DNA from: Aureibaculum marinum
Lineage (GTDB): Bacteria; Bacteroidota; Bacteroidia; Flavobacteriales; Flavobacteriaceae
Assembly: GCF_003813905.1 (NCBI RefSeq)
Contig: NZ_RPFJ01000011.1
Location: 248,001 to 312,000, forward strand
Direction of reading: 5' to 3'
DNA length: 64,000 nucleotides
Made by a program: the position numbers and the translations under genes. Shown here one piece after another: positions 63,365 to 64,000 of the stretch (position 1 is its first letter; every line of letters begins with the position of its first letter). The notes beneath the pieces were generated by a model. That model saw only the letters and a program-made list of their open reading frames with translations, was not told where the DNA came from and did not search any database.

Positions 63365-63372
63365 TATATTTG
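63365..63372 (+). promoter_or_regulatory. Strong promoter -7 box of the ompA gene
   Basis: TATATTTG followed by C, with TTG at 63344-63346 (18-bp spacer): a textbook flavobacterial promoter, fitting a highly expressed outer-membrane protein. The leader is about 38 nt. Confidence 0.75.
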
Positions 63373-63414
63373 CACAAAATTTAAAAACAGAAACAATAAT
63401 TTAAATTAATTAAA

Positions 63415-64000
63415 ATGAAACATTTAAGAAAAGTTTTATTCGTAGTTGCTCTTTGTGCTGGAATAAGCATGAATGCACAAGACGAAAACAATCCATGGTC
63501 TATAGATATCGGTGCAAATGCAGTTGATTTCTATCCAACAAATCAATCTGGAATGGGTGGATGGTTCGATGAGTTTGTAAACGCTGATGACCATTATAAT
63601 ATTATTCCTTCAATTTCGAGACTAAGAGTTGGTAGATATTTAGGCAGTGGTTTTTCTTTAGGTTTAGCAGGTTCGTTAAACAAAATTGAAAAAGTAGGAG
63701 ATAATTCTGTAAGTGACTTATCTTATATTGGTGCAGATTTAGATGTTAGATATGCATTAAATAACCTTTGGGGTGGTAAAAAATGGTTTGATCCATATGT
63801 ACACTTTGGTGGAGGTTATCAATTTATAGATGACAATAGTGCTGGAACTGCTAATGGAGGTATTGGTGTTAACTTTTGGTTTAATGACTTTATTGGTATT
63901 AATGTACAAACTGCTTACAAACATTCATTTGATGAAGATAATGTAATGCCTCATTTCCAACATGCTGCTGGATTATCAATCAGATTTGGTGGAAAAGATA
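63415..64000 (+). CDS. OmpA-family outer-membrane protein (3' partial)
   Basis: The gene runs off the window after about 195 codons. The signal peptide ends in SMNAQ. The mature part NNPWSIDIGANAVDFYP, DHYNIIPSISRLRVGRYL and GADLDVRYALNNLWGGK with WFDPYVHFGGGY is the eight-stranded barrel typical of the major flavobacterial OmpA; the peptidoglycan-binding domain would follow beyond the edge. The strong promoter supports abundant expression. Confidence 0.88.
   Translation, partial: MKHLRKVLFVVALCAGISMNAQDENNPWSIDIGANAVDFYPTNQSGMGGWFDEFVNADDHYNIIPSISRLRVGRYLGSGFSLGLAGSLNKIEKVGDNSVSDLSYIGADLDVRYALNNLWGGKKWFDPYVHFGGGYQFIDDNSAGTANGGIGVNFWFNDFIGINVQTAYKHSFDEDNVMPHFQHAAGLSIRFGGKD

Noticed and set aside
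1-64000. CRISPR arrays, insertion sequences, integrases, riboswitches
   Set aside because: I looked for short regularly spaced repeats, terminal inverted repeats with transposase motifs, and conserved riboswitch cores, and found none I could support.

Overview
This is ordinary chromosomal DNA from a member of the Bacteroidota, almost certainly the Flavobacteriaceae. The sequence is AT-rich. There are at least twelve exact matches to the Bacteroidota -7 promoter box TAnnTTTG upstream of genes. Shine-Dalgarno sequences are mostly absent. One protein carries a type-B gliding/T9SS C-terminal sorting domain, and the many outer-membrane proteins and lipoproteins, the Reg_prop/Y_Y_Y hybrid kinase and the flavobacterial OmpA also fit. 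I see no rRNA, IS element, integrase, CRISPR array or prophage, and one tRNA (Phe).

Layout. 0-5.8 kb: two different phosphate transporters, converging on a shared terminator and both ending in PhoU-like helical domains, then small envelope proteins. 5.8-14.2 kb (minus strand): an accessory envelope island. It holds an operon-like group of four genes built around a lipoprotein with a CHAT (caspase-like) domain placed between two paralogous small secreted proteins, then three further lipoproteins (one cupredoxin-like) and an OmpA-type protein. 14.4-22.8 kb: a signalling block with a 1221-residue hybrid two-component protein that lacks the usual DNA-binding output domain, a collagen-like lipoprotein pseudogene, and a LytTR response regulator with two tandem, paralogous LytS-type kinases. 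22.9-31.4 kb: mixed housekeeping genes (MarC, S41 protease, dCMP-deaminase-like, HupE-like, RsmI, flotillin with an NfeD-like partner, Fe-S uracil-DNA glycosylase). 31.4-33.9 kb: a secreted T9SS protein with a C-type lectin domain. 34.1-41.4 kb: glycogen metabolism (glgA-glgC, glgB, GH31 alpha-glucosidase). 41.5-43 kb: ferredoxin reductase and ferredoxin. 43-46.8 kb: a cation/proton antiporter, and a glycosyltransferase overlapping an LpxH-like phosphoesterase. 46.9-54.7 kb: deoxynucleoside kinase, PAP2 phosphatase, TadA, Dxs, a DUF3078 protein and a dGTPase. 55-64 kb: an envelope-biogenesis cluster (coaX, outer-membrane protein, repeat protein, LptC, CorC-type protein, PpiD-type chaperone, OmpA).

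The strongest candidate for something undescribed is the CHAT lipoprotein operon at 5806-9881: the His/Cys dyad is intact, the protein appears exported and lipid-anchored, and two related small secreted proteins flank it. The main regulatory observations are a perfect CRP-type palindrome at about -41.5 of the ferredoxin-reductase promoter, a 15-bp inverted repeat overlapping the promoter of the alpha-glucosidase gene, and three genes whose -7 box ends exactly 4 nt before the ATG, predicting leaderless mRNAs. Functions marked hypothetical are not recognised; all assignments rest on reading motifs by eye, without database searches.
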